Origin: Ramlibacter sp.
Lineage (GTDB): Bacteria > Pseudomonadota > Gammaproteobacteria > Burkholderiales > Burkholderiaceae_C
Reading direction: 5' to 3'
Assembly: GCA_021323335.1 (NCBI GenBank)
Contig: JAJTCN010000037.1
Span: forward strand, 1 to 44,865
Length of the DNA stretch: 44,865 nt
Positions 1 to 8,697 of the stretch are shown piece by piece. The position numbers and the translations under genes were made by a program. The stretch's first letter is position 1; every line of letters starts with the position of its first letter. Under the pieces are notes generated by a model. It saw only the letters and a program-made list of their open reading frames with translations. It searched no databases and had not been told where the DNA came from.

Positions 1-774
1 CTGATGCCCGCGCCGATCTACTACGCGCACCGCCTGGTGGAGCGCCAGGCGCAGAAGCGCAAGGACGGCAGCCTGCCCTTCCTGCGGCCGGACGCCAAGA
101 GCCAGGTGACGATGCGCTACGTGGACGGCAAGCCGCACAGCATCGACACCGTGGTGCTCTCCAGCCAGCACAGCCCCGAGCAGAGCGACGGCACCAAGAT
201 GAAGGCGTCGTTCGTCGAGGCCATCGTCGAGGAAATCATCAAGCCGGTGCTGCCCAAGGAATGGCTGAAGGAAACCCGCTACCTGATCAACCCCACCGGC
301 CGCTTCGTCATCGGCGGCCCGCAGGGTGACTGCGGCTTGACCGGCCGCAAGATCATCGTCGACACCTACGGCGGCGCCTGCCCCCACGGCGGCGGCGCGT
401 TCTCCGGCAAGGACCCGTCCAAGGTCGACCGCTCCGCCGCCTACGCGGCGCGCTATGTCGCCAAGAACGTCGTGGCCGCCGGCCTGGCCAAGCAGTGCCA
501 GATCCAGGTGGCGTACGCGATCGGCGTGGCCAAGCCCATGAACGTGACGGTCTACACCGAAGGCACGGGCGTGATCCCCGACGAGAAGATCGCCGCGCTG
601 GTGAACGAGCACTTCGACCTGCGGCCGAAGGGCATCATCCAGATGCTGGACTTGCTGCGCCCGATCTACAGCAAGACCGCGGCCTACGGCCACTTCGGCC
701 GCGAAGAGCCGGAGTTCACCTGGGAACGGACGGACAAAGCTGCCGCGCTGCGTGCAGCGGCCGGCCTCAAGTGA
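1..774 (+). CDS. metK: S-adenosylmethionine synthase, C-terminal part (5' end outside window)
   Basis: Makes S-adenosylmethionine from methionine and ATP in the cytoplasm. The reading frame is open from base 1, so the first third of the protein lies upstream; about 257 of the usual 385-395 residues are visible. Strong family signatures are present: [20 protein letters not shown], the GGGAFSGKD loop that binds the triphosphate, [16 protein letters not shown], and the C-terminal YGHFGRE. The ATG at 4 is internal, because it falls in the conserved LMPAPI stretch. The stop codon lies inside the loop of a perfect hairpin (760-781), and a rho-independent terminator follows at 868. The next gene converges from the other strand, so metK ends its transcript here. 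Confidence 0.97.
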   Translation: MMPAPIYYAHRLVERQAQKRKDGSLPFLRPDAKSQVTMRYVDGKPHSIDTVVLSSQHSPEQSDGTKMKASFVEAIVEEIIKPVLPKEWLKETRYLINPTGRFVIGGPQGDCGLTGRKIIVDTYGGACPHGGGAFSGKDPSKVDRSAAYAARYVAKNVVAAGLAKQCQIQVAYAIGVAKPMNVTVYTEGTGVIPDEKIAALVNEHFDLRPKGIIQMLDLLRPIYSKTAAYGHFGREEPEFTWERTDKAAALRAAAGLK

Positions 775-846
775 GGCCGGCAACCGCGTAGCGGTTCGGC
801 AGCTTTGGTGGACACTCACATCCCGGAGCGATGTGATGTGGCCACA
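760..846 (+). other. tandem hairpins in the metK 3' end
   Basis: A 9-bp perfect stem (760-768 with 773-781, loop AAGT) contains the metK stop codon. It abuts a 6-bp stem with a 3-nt loop (782-796), followed by a 6-bp stem (817-822 with 830-835) and a 10-base palindrome (837-846). No T-tract follows any of them. They may protect the mRNA 3' end or form a small 3'-derived RNA ended by the terminator at 868. No Rfam family was recognised, including the SAH riboswitch. Confidence 0.5.
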
Positions 847-867
847 CAAGGCGCGGGAACGTGACAA

Positions 868-894
868 GGGGCGCCTTGGCGCCCCTTTCTTTCA
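868..894 (+). terminator. rho-independent terminator of metK
   Basis: A 7-bp GC stem (868-874 with 879-885) closes on a CTTG tetraloop and is followed by TTTCTTT. It terminates metK transcription. The T-tract runs up to the stop codon of the converging minus-strand gene; in that direction the hairpin lacks a good T-tract. Confidence 0.85.
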
Positions 895-1740
895 ATTCAC
901 CGACGCCAGTTCCTGCCGCTCGTACTCCTGCCGCTTCATGGCGACGTAGGTCGAGCGGTCCATCTCGCGCAGTTGCTTCGGGTAGCGCTCGGTCGCGCTG
1001 AACCACTGGTTCACCCGCTTTTCCACCCGCTGCCCCTCGGGCAGGTGCACCGTGTCCAGGTATGCATCGATGGCCAGGTAATAGCGCATCGCGTTGCGCT
1101 CCACCGCGCCGCGCACGCCACCGGTCGTGAAGCCGACCTTGCTGGCGCCGGCCGTGGCCATGTAGGCCTGCATGGCGAAGCGGCCCGAGCCGCTGAAGCC
1201 GTACGCATAGCTCATGTGCATGAAGGTCTTGCCGCCTTCCAGCGGCACGGCCTCGGTGACGATGACGTAGTCGCGCGTGCCGAAGGGGCCCTGGCCGGCG
1301 GTGAGGCGGGACTCGAAGTAGTCCGCGGCAACCGATGCGTTCTGGTACGAGAAGTCGATCCGGTAGGCCTGGTCCACCGGCTGGTCCGGCTTGCGGCCGA
1401 TGCGCATCGCCAGCCGCGAGCCGTTGGCGTGGCAGGCCTTGGTGTTGAACGGCAGCAGCATGATCTCGCACCACGCACCCGGGTCACGCAAGGCTTCCTT
1501 CACCTTCTCGAAGGGGTGGTCCAGCACGGCGTAGACGTCGCCTTGCAGCGTGTTCCTGCCCTCCCTGGAATCGATGTGCAGAGGACGGCCGTAGGAGTTG
1601 TTGCGCAACTGCTCCTTCAATTCGGCGTGGCGGCCGCGCAGGTCGCCGGCGTCGGCGTGCGCCGCGAGCGGGGCGAAGGCCAGCAGGCATGCGGCTGCGA
1701 GCCCCTGGAACAAGCGGGCTGGGCGGGACAGAGGGCTCAT
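892..1740 (-). CDS. secreted START-like domain protein, function unknown
   Basis: This 282-residue protein begins with a typical signal peptide (positive start, hydrophobic core about 11-25, AHA before D30), so it should be periplasmic. The mature part contains a stretch of the kind seen in START/polyketide-cyclase-like proteins (VYAVLDHPFEKVKEALRDP, about 90-110), which suggests a helix-grip fold binding a hydrophobic ligand; this assignment is tentative. The last 50 residues are charged and helical (RYPKQLREMDRS onward). Its ATG overlaps the stop of the upstream gene by 4 bases, so the two are translationally coupled and probably work together. No enzymatic residues can be named. Confidence 0.7.
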   Translation of the reverse strand: MSPLSRPARLFQGLAAACLLAFAPLAAHADAGDLRGRHAELKEQLRNNSYGRPLHIDSREGRNTLQGDVYAVLDHPFEKVKEALRDPGAWCEIMLLPFNTKACHANGSRLAMRIGRKPDQPVDQAYRIDFSYQNASVAADYFESRLTAGQGPFGTRDYVIVTEAVPLEGGKTFMHMSYAYGFSGSGRFAMQAYMATAGASKVGFTTGGVRGAVERNAMRYYLAIDAYLDTVHLPEGQRVEKRVNQWFSATERYPKQLREMDRSTYVAMKRQEYERQELASVN

Positions 1741-2219
1741 GGGGCGTGTTTCCTGTCGGGGTCGTCGGCCTCGGCCATCGCCGACGCCTCGGTGGCGGCG
1801 GCACCCGTGTCCGACTCTTCTTCCAGGAACGCCTGGACGTCGAGCTGGATGCCGCCCATGAACAACGAATGCGGCGCCACCTCGTAGAGGTAGCTGCCGC
1901 GGGGGCTCAGCACCAGGCGCATGCGCAAGCGGGGATCGGCCACGCCCTCCCAGGCGCGGATCAGCCGCGTGCGCACCAGGTTGTCGGGGCACTGCAGCGA
2001 CTTGAGCTTGTGGAAGTTGGAGGAGAGCGACACCGCGTCCAGGTACCAGGACGACTGCTTGTTGCGCGCCAGCAGGTTCGCCGACAGGTCGACCTCCAGC
2101 GTGAGCACGCTGCCATCGACCTCGAGGAAGAGATTGCGGCCCAGCAGTCCGCCGTTGGCCTCCCCGTACTTGTACGTGAGTTGCAGATGGGATGGTGTCT
2201 TGCGCAGCGAATATTTCAT
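1737..2219 (-). CDS. conserved hypothetical protein, 160 aa
   Basis: A soluble-looking protein with no signal peptide or membrane segment. The first 130 residues are rich in alternating hydrophobic residues (LFLEVDGSVLTLEVDLSANL, WYLDAVSLSS), suggesting beta structure; the last 25 residues are acidic and Ala-rich and probably disordered. I do not recognise the family. It is the first gene of a two-gene operon with the secreted START-like protein, overlapping it by 4 bases. It is transcribed divergently from the PA2169-like gene, with an inverted CGTCCTACA motif between them. The start at 2219 is the only convincing ATG near the beginning of the dense coding region. Confidence 0.7.
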   Translation of the reverse strand: MKYSLRKTPSHLQLTYKYGEANGGLLGRNLFLEVDGSVLTLEVDLSANLLARNKQSSWYLDAVSLSSNFHKLKSLQCPDNLVRTRLIRAWEGVADPRLRMRLVLSPRGSYLYEVAPHSLFMGGIQLDVQAFLEEESDTGAAATEASAMAEADDPDRKHAP

Positions 2220-2265
2220 GGGTTTCACCCGTGCAGACAGGTTGCTTGACACGCTGCGGCCGGGT

Positions 2266-2342
2266 TGTAGGACGCTGCTGCGTTCCTCTGTGCGCTGCTG
2301 CAGCCACCACCCTTCGCAACTGCCCGCCCGAAACGTCCTACA
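2266..2342. promoter_or_regulatory. inverted TGTAGGACG / CGTCCTACA pair in a divergent intergenic region
   Basis: TGTAGGACG (2266-2274) and its exact reverse complement CGTCCTACA (2334-2342) lie 59 bases apart between two divergent genes. Read outward, each gene has the same 9-mer upstream of its start, 46 bases away on the minus strand and 93 on the plus strand. This could be a shared promoter element used in both directions or two half-sites for one regulator. A TTGACA (2246-2251) with a poor TAGGAC 16 bases later is also present. All of this is inference from sequence. Confidence 0.45.
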
Positions 2343-2435
2343 GGCGCTGTGGGTGAATGGCCCACGTCGAGGCTCGGCCGTCGACCCAAAGATGGGAGAC
2401 AGACCTTTTTTCCACACGCACACAAGGAGCAAGCC

Positions 2436-3431
2436 ATGGCTGCTGAAGAACGAGAAGAACGCGACATGAACCGTGACCCCATCACCGACGAACCGGGCGC
2501 GCACCCGGTCGGCACCGGCATCGGCGCCGCCGGCGGCGCCATGGCTGGCGCAGCCGCCGGCGCGATGGCCGGGCCCGTGGGCGCCGCCATCGGCGGTGTC
2601 GTCGGTGCGGTGGTCGGCGGCCTCGCCGGCAAGGCCGCGGGCGAATCCGTCAACCCCACGGCGGAGGAAGCCTTCTGGAAGGACAACTACAGCAAGGAGC
2701 CGTACTACGAGTCCGGCCGCAGCTTCGACGACTATGGTCCGGCCTACCGCCTCGGCGTGTCGGGCCGCGAGCGCTACCAGGATCCCTGGACCAGCGTCGA
2801 GCCCCGCCTGGCGTCGGAATGGGAGAGCACCCGCGGCAATTCCACGCTGAACTGGGACCGCGCCCGGCACGCGTCGCAGGCCGCCTATACGCGCGCCGAT
2901 TCGCAATACCGCGGCGCGGCCAGCGGCACGGGCGCGGCGGGCGCCGTGGGCGCGATGCAGACCGCCGGCAACAACGACGGCGACCGGGATGATGCGGTCG
3001 ACGTCCTCAAGGACCTGGTGGAGTGCTGCAAGGACGGCGAATACGGCTTCCGCGAGTGCGCCGAGCAGGCCAAGCGCCAGGACCTGAAGTCGATGTTCCT
3101 GCAGCGCGCGGACGACTGCCGCCGCGGCGCGCAGGAGCTGAACGACTGCATCCGCCAGTACGGCGGCAGCCCCGAGGACGGCGGCAGCGCGATGGGCGCC
3201 ATGCACCGCGGCTGGGTCTCCATCAAGTCGAAGCTGACCAGCTACGACGACAAGGCGGTGCTGGAAGAAGCCGAGCGCGGCGAGGACAACGCCAAGGCCC
3301 GCTACGCCAAGGCGCTGCAGAAGAACCTGCCGGCCGACGTGCGCCAAATCGTGGAGCGCCAGTTCCAGGGCGTGCAGCGCAACCACGACCAGGTGAAGAT
3401 GCTGCGCGACCAGTTCCGCGCGGCCTCCTGA
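2436..3431 (+). CDS. PA2169-family four-helix-bundle protein (DUF2383) with glycine zipper
   Basis: 331 residues. The N-terminal part holds a Gly/Ala-rich glycine-zipper segment (about 28-70) that may insert into or contact membranes. The middle (about 75-180) is hydrophilic, with repeated Tyr/Arg. The C-terminal part from about residue 186 matches the DUF2383 four-helix bundle (DAVDVLKDLVECCKDGEYGF, then the KSMFLQRADDCRRGAQEL helix). The family is ferritin-like in fold, but no metal-binding Glu/His set is obvious. The ATG at 2436 is preceded by AAGGAG with a 6-base spacer, one of the best ribosome binding sites in the window, so the longer frame starting at 2349 is rejected. ligD follows 79 bases downstream. 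Such proteins are often stress induced; that is family lore, not shown here. Confidence 0.8.
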   Translation: MAAEEREERDMNRDPITDEPGAHPVGTGIGAAGGAMAGAAAGAMAGPVGAAIGGVVGAVVGGLAGKAAGESVNPTAEEAFWKDNYSKEPYYESGRSFDDYGPAYRLGVSGRERYQDPWTSVEPRLASEWESTRGNSTLNWDRARHASQAAYTRADSQYRGAASGTGAAGAVGAMQTAGNNDGDRDDAVDVLKDLVECCKDGEYGFRECAEQAKRQDLKSMFLQRADDCRRGAQELNDCIRQYGGSPEDGGSAMGAMHRGWVSIKSKLTSYDDKAVLEEAERGEDNAKARYAKALQKNLPADVRQIVERQFQGVQRNHDQVKMLRDQFRAAS

Positions 3432-3433
3432 CG

Positions 3434-3491
3434 CGTCGAGCGTCGGGCGGTCCCCGTCGGGCGTGAATTCGATTTACGCTCGACGCCCGAC
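3434..3491. repeat. overlapping inverted repeats upstream of ligD
   Basis: CGTCGAGCG (3434-3442) can pair with CGCTCGACG (3477-3485), while GTCGGGCGT (3456-3464) can pair with ACGCCCGAC (3483-3491). The right-hand arms overlap by three bases, so the two stems compete. A second GTCGGGCG copy lies at 3442-3449. No T-tract follows. The element sits between the PA2169-like stop and the ligD start. A TACGCT hexamer at 3475-3480 could be a -10 box for ligD. Confidence 0.45.
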
Positions 3492-3510
3492 TCCAACGCT
3501 CAACCCAGAA

Positions 3511-6015
3511 ATGGCCGACAAAAGCGCACTTCAAAAGTATCGGGACAAGCGCAACTTCGACGCCACGCCGGAACCGGCGGACGGCGGCGAGGCGAACGAA
3601 GCCGCGCGCAGCTTCGTCGTCCAGAAGCACTGGGCGACGCGGCTGCACTACGACTTCCGCCTCGAGCTGGAAGGCACGATGAAGAGCTGGGCCGTTCCCA
3701 AGGGCCCGAGCTACGACCCCTCCGACAAGCGCATGGCGATGCCCACCGAGGACCATCCCATCGCGTACAACCAATTCGAAGGCACCATCCCCGCCGGCAA
3801 CTACGGCGCGGGCAAGGTGATCATCTGGGACAAGGGCACCTGGGTCCCGCTGGAAGACCCGGCCAAGGGCCTGCGTGACGGCAAGCTGAAGTTCGAGCTG
3901 CGCGGGCACAAGCTGCACGGCCACTGGACGCTGGTGCGCATGAAGGGCCGCGGCAAGGGCCGCGAGGATCCCTGGCTGCTGATCAAGGAACGCGACGCCT
4001 TCGCCCGGCCGGTGGCGGAGTTCAGCCTGGTCGACGAGATGCCGGACAGCGTGCAGAAGCTCGCGGACCGGCCAGAAGCCGTTGGTGTCCGCGCTGCCGC
4101 ACCGGCGGCGGCCGTGGCCAGTGCCGCATCAGGGCCGCCGGAGGGCGCGCGCAAGGCCGCCCTGCCCGCGACGCTGCAGCCCGAGCTGGCGGTGCTGGTC
4201 GACGAGCCCCCGCAGGATCCGGAGCAGTGGATCTTCGAGATCAAGTTCGACGGCTACCGCATGCTGGCGCGCGTCGAAGGCGGCGAGATCCAGCTGGTCA
4301 CGCGCAACGGCAACGACTGGACCTCGCGCCTGTCCGGGCTGGTGGCGGCGCTGCGCGGCATGGAGCTGCCGGACGGCTGGTACGACGGCGAGATCATCAT
4401 GCCGGGCGAGGACGTGCCGGCGGACTTCCAGGCGCTGCAGGGCGCCTTCGACAGCAAGCGCACCGGGCAGATCGTCTACTACCTGTTCGACCTGCCGTAC
4501 TGCGCCGGCCACGACCTGCGCGACGTGCCGCTGCTGCAGCGGCGCGAGGTGCTGCAGCGCATCGTCGAGCGCAAGCCGCATGCGAACGTGCGCTTCAGCG
4601 AGGTGTTCGACGTGCCGCCGCGGCAGATGCTGGACTCGGCCTGCCGCCTCGGGCTGGAGGGCGTCATCGCCAAGCGCCGGGACTCGGCCTACGTGTGCCG
4701 CCGTTCCAGCGACTGGATCAAGCTCAAGTGCAAGCGGCGGCAGGAGTTCGTCATCGGCGGCTGGACCGACCCCAGGGGCTCGCGCGCCGGCATCGGCTCG
4801 CTGCTGCTGGGCGTGCACGACGACGACGGCAAGCTGCGCTACGCGGGCAACGTCGGCACCGGCTTCAACGACAGGACGCTGGCGGAAGTGCGCCGCCGGC
4901 TCGACGCGCTGGAGGCCGACCGCAGCCCGTTCGAGGCGGGCAGCGGCATGCCGCGCGGCAGCCATTGGGTGCGGCCGGAACTGGTGTGCGAGGTGTCGTT
5001 CGGCGAGTGGACGCGCGACGGCAAGGTCCGCCACTCGGTCTTCCACGGCCTGCGCAGCGACAAGCCGGCCGACGCGATCACCAAGGAGCCGGTGGTGCAG
5101 CAAGCGCCGGCGGATGCCGTCGCCACCCTGCCGCCAACGCTGCGCATCAGCAACCCGGACCGCGTGATCGACCCGCAAAGCGGTGCCACCAAGATCGACC
5201 TGGTGCGCTACTACGCGCTGGTCGCGCCGCTGATGATGGAGCACCTCAAGGGACGGCCGATCGCGATGGTGCGCGCGCCCGACGGCGTCGAAGGCCAGCT
5301 GTTCTTCCAGAAGCACCTGGACCGCTACAAGATGGAAGGGGTGGCGCAGCTCGACCCCGCGATCAACCCCGGCCACCCGCCGATGCTGGAGATCGCCAGC
5401 GAGCGCGGGCTGCTGTCCGCCGCGCAGATGAACGTCATCGAGTTCCACACCTGGAACGGCGTGAAGGGCGCCATCGGCAAGCCCGATCGCATGACCTTCG
5501 ACATCGACCCCGGCGAAGGCGTGGGCTGGCCGCAGATCCAGGAGGCGGCGACGCTGGTGCGCACGATGCTGCAGGAGCTGGGGCTGCCGTGCTTCCTGAA
5601 GACCAGCGGCGGCAAGGGACTGCACCTGGTCGTGCCGCTGAAGAAGCAGCTGGACTGGGACACGGTGAAATCGTTCTCGCAAGCCATCGTGCAGCACCTG
5701 GCGCGCACGCTGCCCGATCGGTTCGTGGCCAAGAGCGGCGCCAGCAACCGCGTCGGCCGCATCTTCATCGACTACCTGCGCAACGGCTACGGCGCCACGA
5801 CCGCGTGCGCGTGGTCGGCGCGGGCCCGGCCCGGCCTGGGCATTTCGGTGCCGGTGCGCTGGGACGAGCTGGGGGCGCTCAAGAGCGGCGCCCACTGGAC
5901 CGTGGGCACGGTGCACAGCCGGCTGGACCAGGGGAATGCGCCGTGGGCCGACTACGAGAAGAGCCGGGTCGCGCTGGGGGCGGCGATGAAGAAGCTCGGC
6001 TTCCAGGCCGGCTGA
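3511..6015 (+). CDS. ligD: multifunctional DNA ligase D (non-homologous end joining)
   Basis: 834 residues. It repairs double-strand breaks together with Ku. Domains run in the Pseudomonas order. A 3'-phosphoesterase comes first (about 35-165, with QKHWATRLHYDFRLE carrying the catalytic His residues). An ATP-dependent ligase follows (about 220-530, with adenylated Lys245 in EIKFDGYR). A primase-polymerase comes last (about 544-834, with the FDIDPGEG metal-binding aspartates near 664-666 and TSGGKGLHLVVPL). An Ala-rich linker (about 190-220) separates the first two. The start MADKSALQKY is chosen because it matches family N-termini; an in-frame start at 3463 would add 16 unlikely residues. No ku gene lies in the window, so it must be elsewhere. 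The gene ends 4 bases before a converging gene. Confidence 0.95.
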   Translation: MADKSALQKYRDKRNFDATPEPADGGEANEAARSFVVQKHWATRLHYDFRLELEGTMKSWAVPKGPSYDPSDKRMAMPTEDHPIAYNQFEGTIPAGNYGAGKVIIWDKGTWVPLEDPAKGLRDGKLKFELRGHKLHGHWTLVRMKGRGKGREDPWLLIKERDAFARPVAEFSLVDEMPDSVQKLADRPEAVGVRAAAPAAAVASAASGPPEGARKAALPATLQPELAVLVDEPPQDPEQWIFEIKFDGYRMLARVEGGEIQLVTRNGNDWTSRLSGLVAALRGMELPDGWYDGEIIMPGEDVPADFQALQGAFDSKRTGQIVYYLFDLPYCAGHDLRDVPLLQRREVLQRIVERKPHANVRFSEVFDVPPRQMLDSACRLGLEGVIAKRRDSAYVCRRSSDWIKLKCKRRQEFVIGGWTDPRGSRAGIGSLLLGVHDDDGKLRYAGNVGTGFNDRTLAEVRRRLDALEADRSPFEAGSGMPRGSHWVRPELVCEVSFGEWTRDGKVRHSVFHGLRSDKPADAITKEPVVQQAPADAVATLPPTLRISNPDRVIDPQSGATKIDLVRYYALVAPLMMEHLKGRPIAMVRAPDGVEGQLFFQKHLDRYKMEGVAQLDPAINPGHPPMLEIASERGLLSAAQMNVIEFHTWNGVKGAIGKPDRMTFDIDPGEGVGWPQIQEAATLVRTMLQELGLPCFLKTSGGKGLHLVVPLKKQLDWDTVKSFSQAIVQHLARTLPDRFVAKSGASNRVGRIFIDYLRNGYGATTACAWSARARPGLGISVPVRWDELGALKSGAHWTVGTVHSRLDQGNAPWADYEKSRVALGAAMKKLGFQAG

Positions 6016-6019
6016 AACA

Positions 6020-6697
6020 TCAAGCCCACGGCAAACGCAGGCGCACCGCCTGCGTGCCATTGGTCTCCACGCCGATGCCGTCGGCCAGCGCCAGGGCGTG
6101 CAGGTCCACCCATGCCAGCTTGCGGTAGTTGGGCTCGCTGCTGAAGGGATGCTCGCCCTCGGTGGGCCGCACTTCGATCGTCAGCTGCCCGCCACTGTCG
6201 CCGGCGTCGCCGGTGATCACCAGGTCGGCGGGCGCCGGCAAGTGGTCGGTGCAGTGGATCAGCGTGGCGGTCAGCAGCGTGCGGGCGCCCGAGCGGCGGA
6301 TGGCCCCGGGCAGCGCGGACACCTGGTTGCGCAGCGCGTAGCCGCGAAAACTCAGGCTGGTGGCCAGCAGTGCGGCGCACTCGCGCACCACTTCCTCCAG
6401 GGTCGTGGTGGCGGTGTCGTCCGGCGCCAGCCAGCCGATCACGTCCAGGCTCGAGGCCAGCGCGGCCTTGGCGAAGCCGTTGATCTTGCCCGCGCTGTCC
6501 TGCACATGGGCCAGGTCGGGCGTGGGGGCGCGCAGGCGCCGCTCCATCACCTCGTAGATCATGCCGATCGGCTGCAGGTTGACGACGAGGTGGTGGCGCA
6601 TCGATGGCGCCAGGCGCCGGATGAGCGCGTAGCGGGCAGCCTCGGCCTGGAGCGAAGGCACGGCAGGGCTGCCGGGTGCGACGGAGGGTGAAGGCAT
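6020..6697 (-). CDS. degenerate histidine-kinase-like protein, possible phosphotransferase
   Basis: 225 residues, soluble. The N-terminal half has a segment like a dimerisation/phosphoacceptor helix (RRLAPSMRHHLVVNLQPIGM, about 28-47) with two adjacent His residues. The C-terminal half resembles the end of a GHKL ATPase domain (LVITGDAGDSGGQLTIEVRP, then VDLHALALADGIGVETNG and VRLRLPWA), but the N box and the DxGxG and GxG motifs needed to bind ATP are absent. It has no sensor or receiver domain. By analogy with ChpT it could be a phosphotransferase or a kinase-like regulator; this is inference. The ATG at 6697 has TACGCT exactly 6 bases upstream. The TTG at 6733 gives a longer but less likely product. 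Confidence 0.6.
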   Translation of the reverse strand: MPSPSVAPGSPAVPSLQAEAARYALIRRLAPSMRHHLVVNLQPIGMIYEVMERRLRAPTPDLAHVQDSAGKINGFAKAALASSLDVIGWLAPDDTATTTLEEVVRECAALLATSLSFRGYALRNQVSALPGAIRRSGARTLLTATLIHCTDHLPAPADLVITGDAGDSGGQLTIEVRPTEGEHPFSSEPNYRKLAWVDLHALALADGIGVETNGTQAVRLRLPWA

Positions 6698-6703
6698 GCT
6701 CCG

Positions 6704-6709
6704 AGCGTA
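6704..6709 (-). promoter_or_regulatory. putative leaderless -10 box (TACGCT)
   Basis: TACGCT on the minus strand ends 6 bases before the ATG at 6697, matching the TANNNT-N6-start pattern seen at a dozen other genes here. It supports that start choice. No clear -35 box was seen. Confidence 0.4.
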
Positions 6710-6740
6710 GGGGAAGCCGGAGGAAGCTGTCAAACGCGGC

Positions 6741-8585
6741 TCATTCCACCGTCACGCTCTTCGCCAGGTTCCTGGGCTTGTCCACGTCCGTTCCACGCGC
6801 GATGGCCGTGTGGTACGCCAGCAGCTGCAGCGGCACCACGTGCAGCAGCGGGCTGAGCGCGCCATAGTGTTCCGGCATCCGGATCACGTGCACGCCTTCG
6901 CTGCTCTCGATGCGGCTGTCGGCGTCGGCCAGCACGTAGAGCACGCCGCCGCGCGCGCGCACTTCCTGCATGTTGCTCTTCAGCTTCTCCAGCAGGGCGT
7001 CGTTGGGCGCCACCGTCACCACCGGCATCTCGCTGGTCACCAGCGCCAGCGGGCCGTGCTTCAGCTCGCCGGCGGCATAGGCCTCGGCGTGGATGTAGGT
7101 GATCTCCTTGAGCTTGAGCGCGCCTTCCAGGGCGATCGGGTAGTGCAGGCCCCGGCCCAGGAACAGCGCATGCTCCTTGTCCGCGAAGTCCTCGGCCCAG
7201 CTGATGACCTGCGGCTCCAGCGCCAGCACCGCGGACAGCGCGGCCGGCAGGTGGCGCATCGCCTTCATGTGCGCCGCCTCTTCCTCGTCCGTCAGGTGGC
7301 CGCGCAACTGCGCGAGCGTCAGCGTCAGCAGGAACAGGCCGGCCAGCTGCGTGGTGAAGGCCTTGGTGGACGCGACGCCGATCTCGACGCCGGCGCGGGT
7401 GATGTAGGCCAGCTTGCATTCGCGCACCATCGCCGAAGTGGACACGTTGCAGATGGTCAGGGTGTGCTCCATGCCCAGCCCGCGCGCATGCTTGAGCGCC
7501 GCCAGCGTGTCGGCGGTTTCGCCGGATTGGCTGATGGTGACGATCAGCGTGCGCGGGTTGGGCACGCTTTCGCGGTAGCGGTACTCGCTGGCGATCTCCA
7601 CCTGGGTCGGGATCTTCGCGATGGACTCCAGCCAGTACTTGGCCGTGCAGCCGCTGTAATAGCTGGTGCCGCAGGCCAGGATCAGCACGTTGTCGACCTG
7701 CTTGAACACCGACAGCGCGTTGTCGCCGAACAGCTCCGGCATGATGTTCAGCACGCCCTCGAGCGTGTCGCCGATGGCGCGCGGCTGCTCGAAGATCTCC
7801 TTCTGCATGTAGTGCCGGTACGGGCCCAGTTCGGCCGCGCCGCTGTGCGCCTGCACCGTCTTCACCGGCCGCGTCGCGGGCTTGTGGTTGCGGTCCACGA
7901 TCCAGTAGCGCCCCAGTTGCAGGTCGACGACGTCGCCCTCCTCCAGGTACACGATCTGGTCCGTCACGCCGGCCAGCGCCATGGCGTCGCTGGCCAGGAA
8001 GTTCTCGTCCTTGCCGACGCCCAGCACCAGCGGCGAGCCGGCGCGCGCGCCGATGACGCGGTGCGGTTCGTCCTTGCAGAACACGGCGATGGCATAGGCC
8101 CCGTGCAACTGGCCGAGCGCGGCCTTCACGGCCTCGAACAGGTCGCCCTCGTACAGGCTGTCCACCAGGTGCGCGATCACCTCGGTGTCGGTCTGGCTGT
8201 TGAACTTGTAGCCCCGCGCCTGCAGCGCGGCGCGCAGCTCGTCGTGGTTTTCGATGATGCCGTTGTGCACCAGGGCGATCCGGCCCGGCGCCGCCGACGC
8301 CGCTTCGCCCGGGCCGTGGCTGAAGTGCGGGTGGGCGTTGTGGACGGCCGGCGCGCCGTGCGTGGCCCAGCGCGTGTGGGCGATGCCGGTGCCGCCGGCG
8401 ATGTGTTCGGTGGCCACCTGGTCGGCCAGTTCCGCCACGCGCGCGGTGCTGCGTGCCCGCTTCAGGCCGTCCGCGTACACGGCCACGCCGCAGGAGTCGT
8501 AGCCACGGTACTCCAGGCGCTGCAGGCCCTGGACCAGGATGGGGACGATATCGCGGGTGGAAACCGCGCCGACGATGCCGCACAT
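6741..8585 (-). CDS. glmS: glutamine--fructose-6-phosphate aminotransferase (isomerizing)
   Basis: 614 residues, the normal length. It makes glucosamine-6-phosphate from fructose-6-phosphate and glutamine, the first step toward UDP-GlcNAc for peptidoglycan and lipopolysaccharide. The N-terminal class II amidotransferase domain starts MCGIVGA, with Cys2 as nucleophile after Met removal. Two SIS sugar-binding domains follow (one includes ACGTSYYSG and [12 protein letters not shown]). The C-terminus [12 protein letters not shown] is conserved and closes the active site. An AAAGGG motif lies 7 bases upstream of the ATG. The gene diverges from an Lrp regulator and is close to glmU, the last enzyme of the same pathway. 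No glmS ribozyme is present in the 124-base upstream gap. Confidence 0.97.
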   Translation of the reverse strand: MCGIVGAVSTRDIVPILVQGLQRLEYRGYDSCGVAVYADGLKRARSTARVAELADQVATEHIAGGTGIAHTRWATHGAPAVHNAHPHFSHGPGEAASAAPGRIALVHNGIIENHDELRAALQARGYKFNSQTDTEVIAHLVDSLYEGDLFEAVKAALGQLHGAYAIAVFCKDEPHRVIGARAGSPLVLGVGKDENFLASDAMALAGVTDQIVYLEEGDVVDLQLGRYWIVDRNHKPATRPVKTVQAHSGAAELGPYRHYMQKEIFEQPRAIGDTLEGVLNIMPELFGDNALSVFKQVDNVLILACGTSYYSGCTAKYWLESIAKIPTQVEIASEYRYRESVPNPRTLIVTISQSGETADTLAALKHARGLGMEHTLTICNVSTSAMVRECKLAYITRAGVEIGVASTKAFTTQLAGLFLLTLTLAQLRGHLTDEEEAAHMKAMRHLPAALSAVLALEPQVISWAEDFADKEHALFLGRGLHYPIALEGALKLKEITYIHAEAYAAGELKHGPLALVTSEMPVVTVAPNDALLEKLKSNMQEVRARGGVLYVLADADSRIESSEGVHVIRMPEHYGALSPLLHVVPLQLLAYHTAIARGTDVDKPRNLAKSVTVE

Positions 8586-8697
8586 GGGTGTGCCCTTTCA
8601 AGCTCAGATGCGGGGACTTTAGGCGTCCATCGTCGCAATATGGATGCTAAATGACGCTCCATTTGAAATTTTCGTGCATCACGCATTGCCGTCGGAA

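Noticed and set aside
775..867. SAH or SAM riboswitch after metK
   Set aside because: No adjacent downstream gene on the same strand and no recognisable consensus; only simple hairpins are visible.
752..949. 65-residue frame covering the metK terminator
   Set aside because: It runs through the hairpins and terminator, has no ribosome binding site and no similarity.
3463..3510. Longer LigD start
   Set aside because: The 16 extra residues lie in the inverted-repeat region and do not match family N-termini.
4129..6060. 643-residue open frame on the minus strand opposite ligD
   Set aside because: It is rich in Arg, His and Ala with no recognisable domain, and ligD on the other strand is fully supported. 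Such frames arise from high GC at third codon positions.
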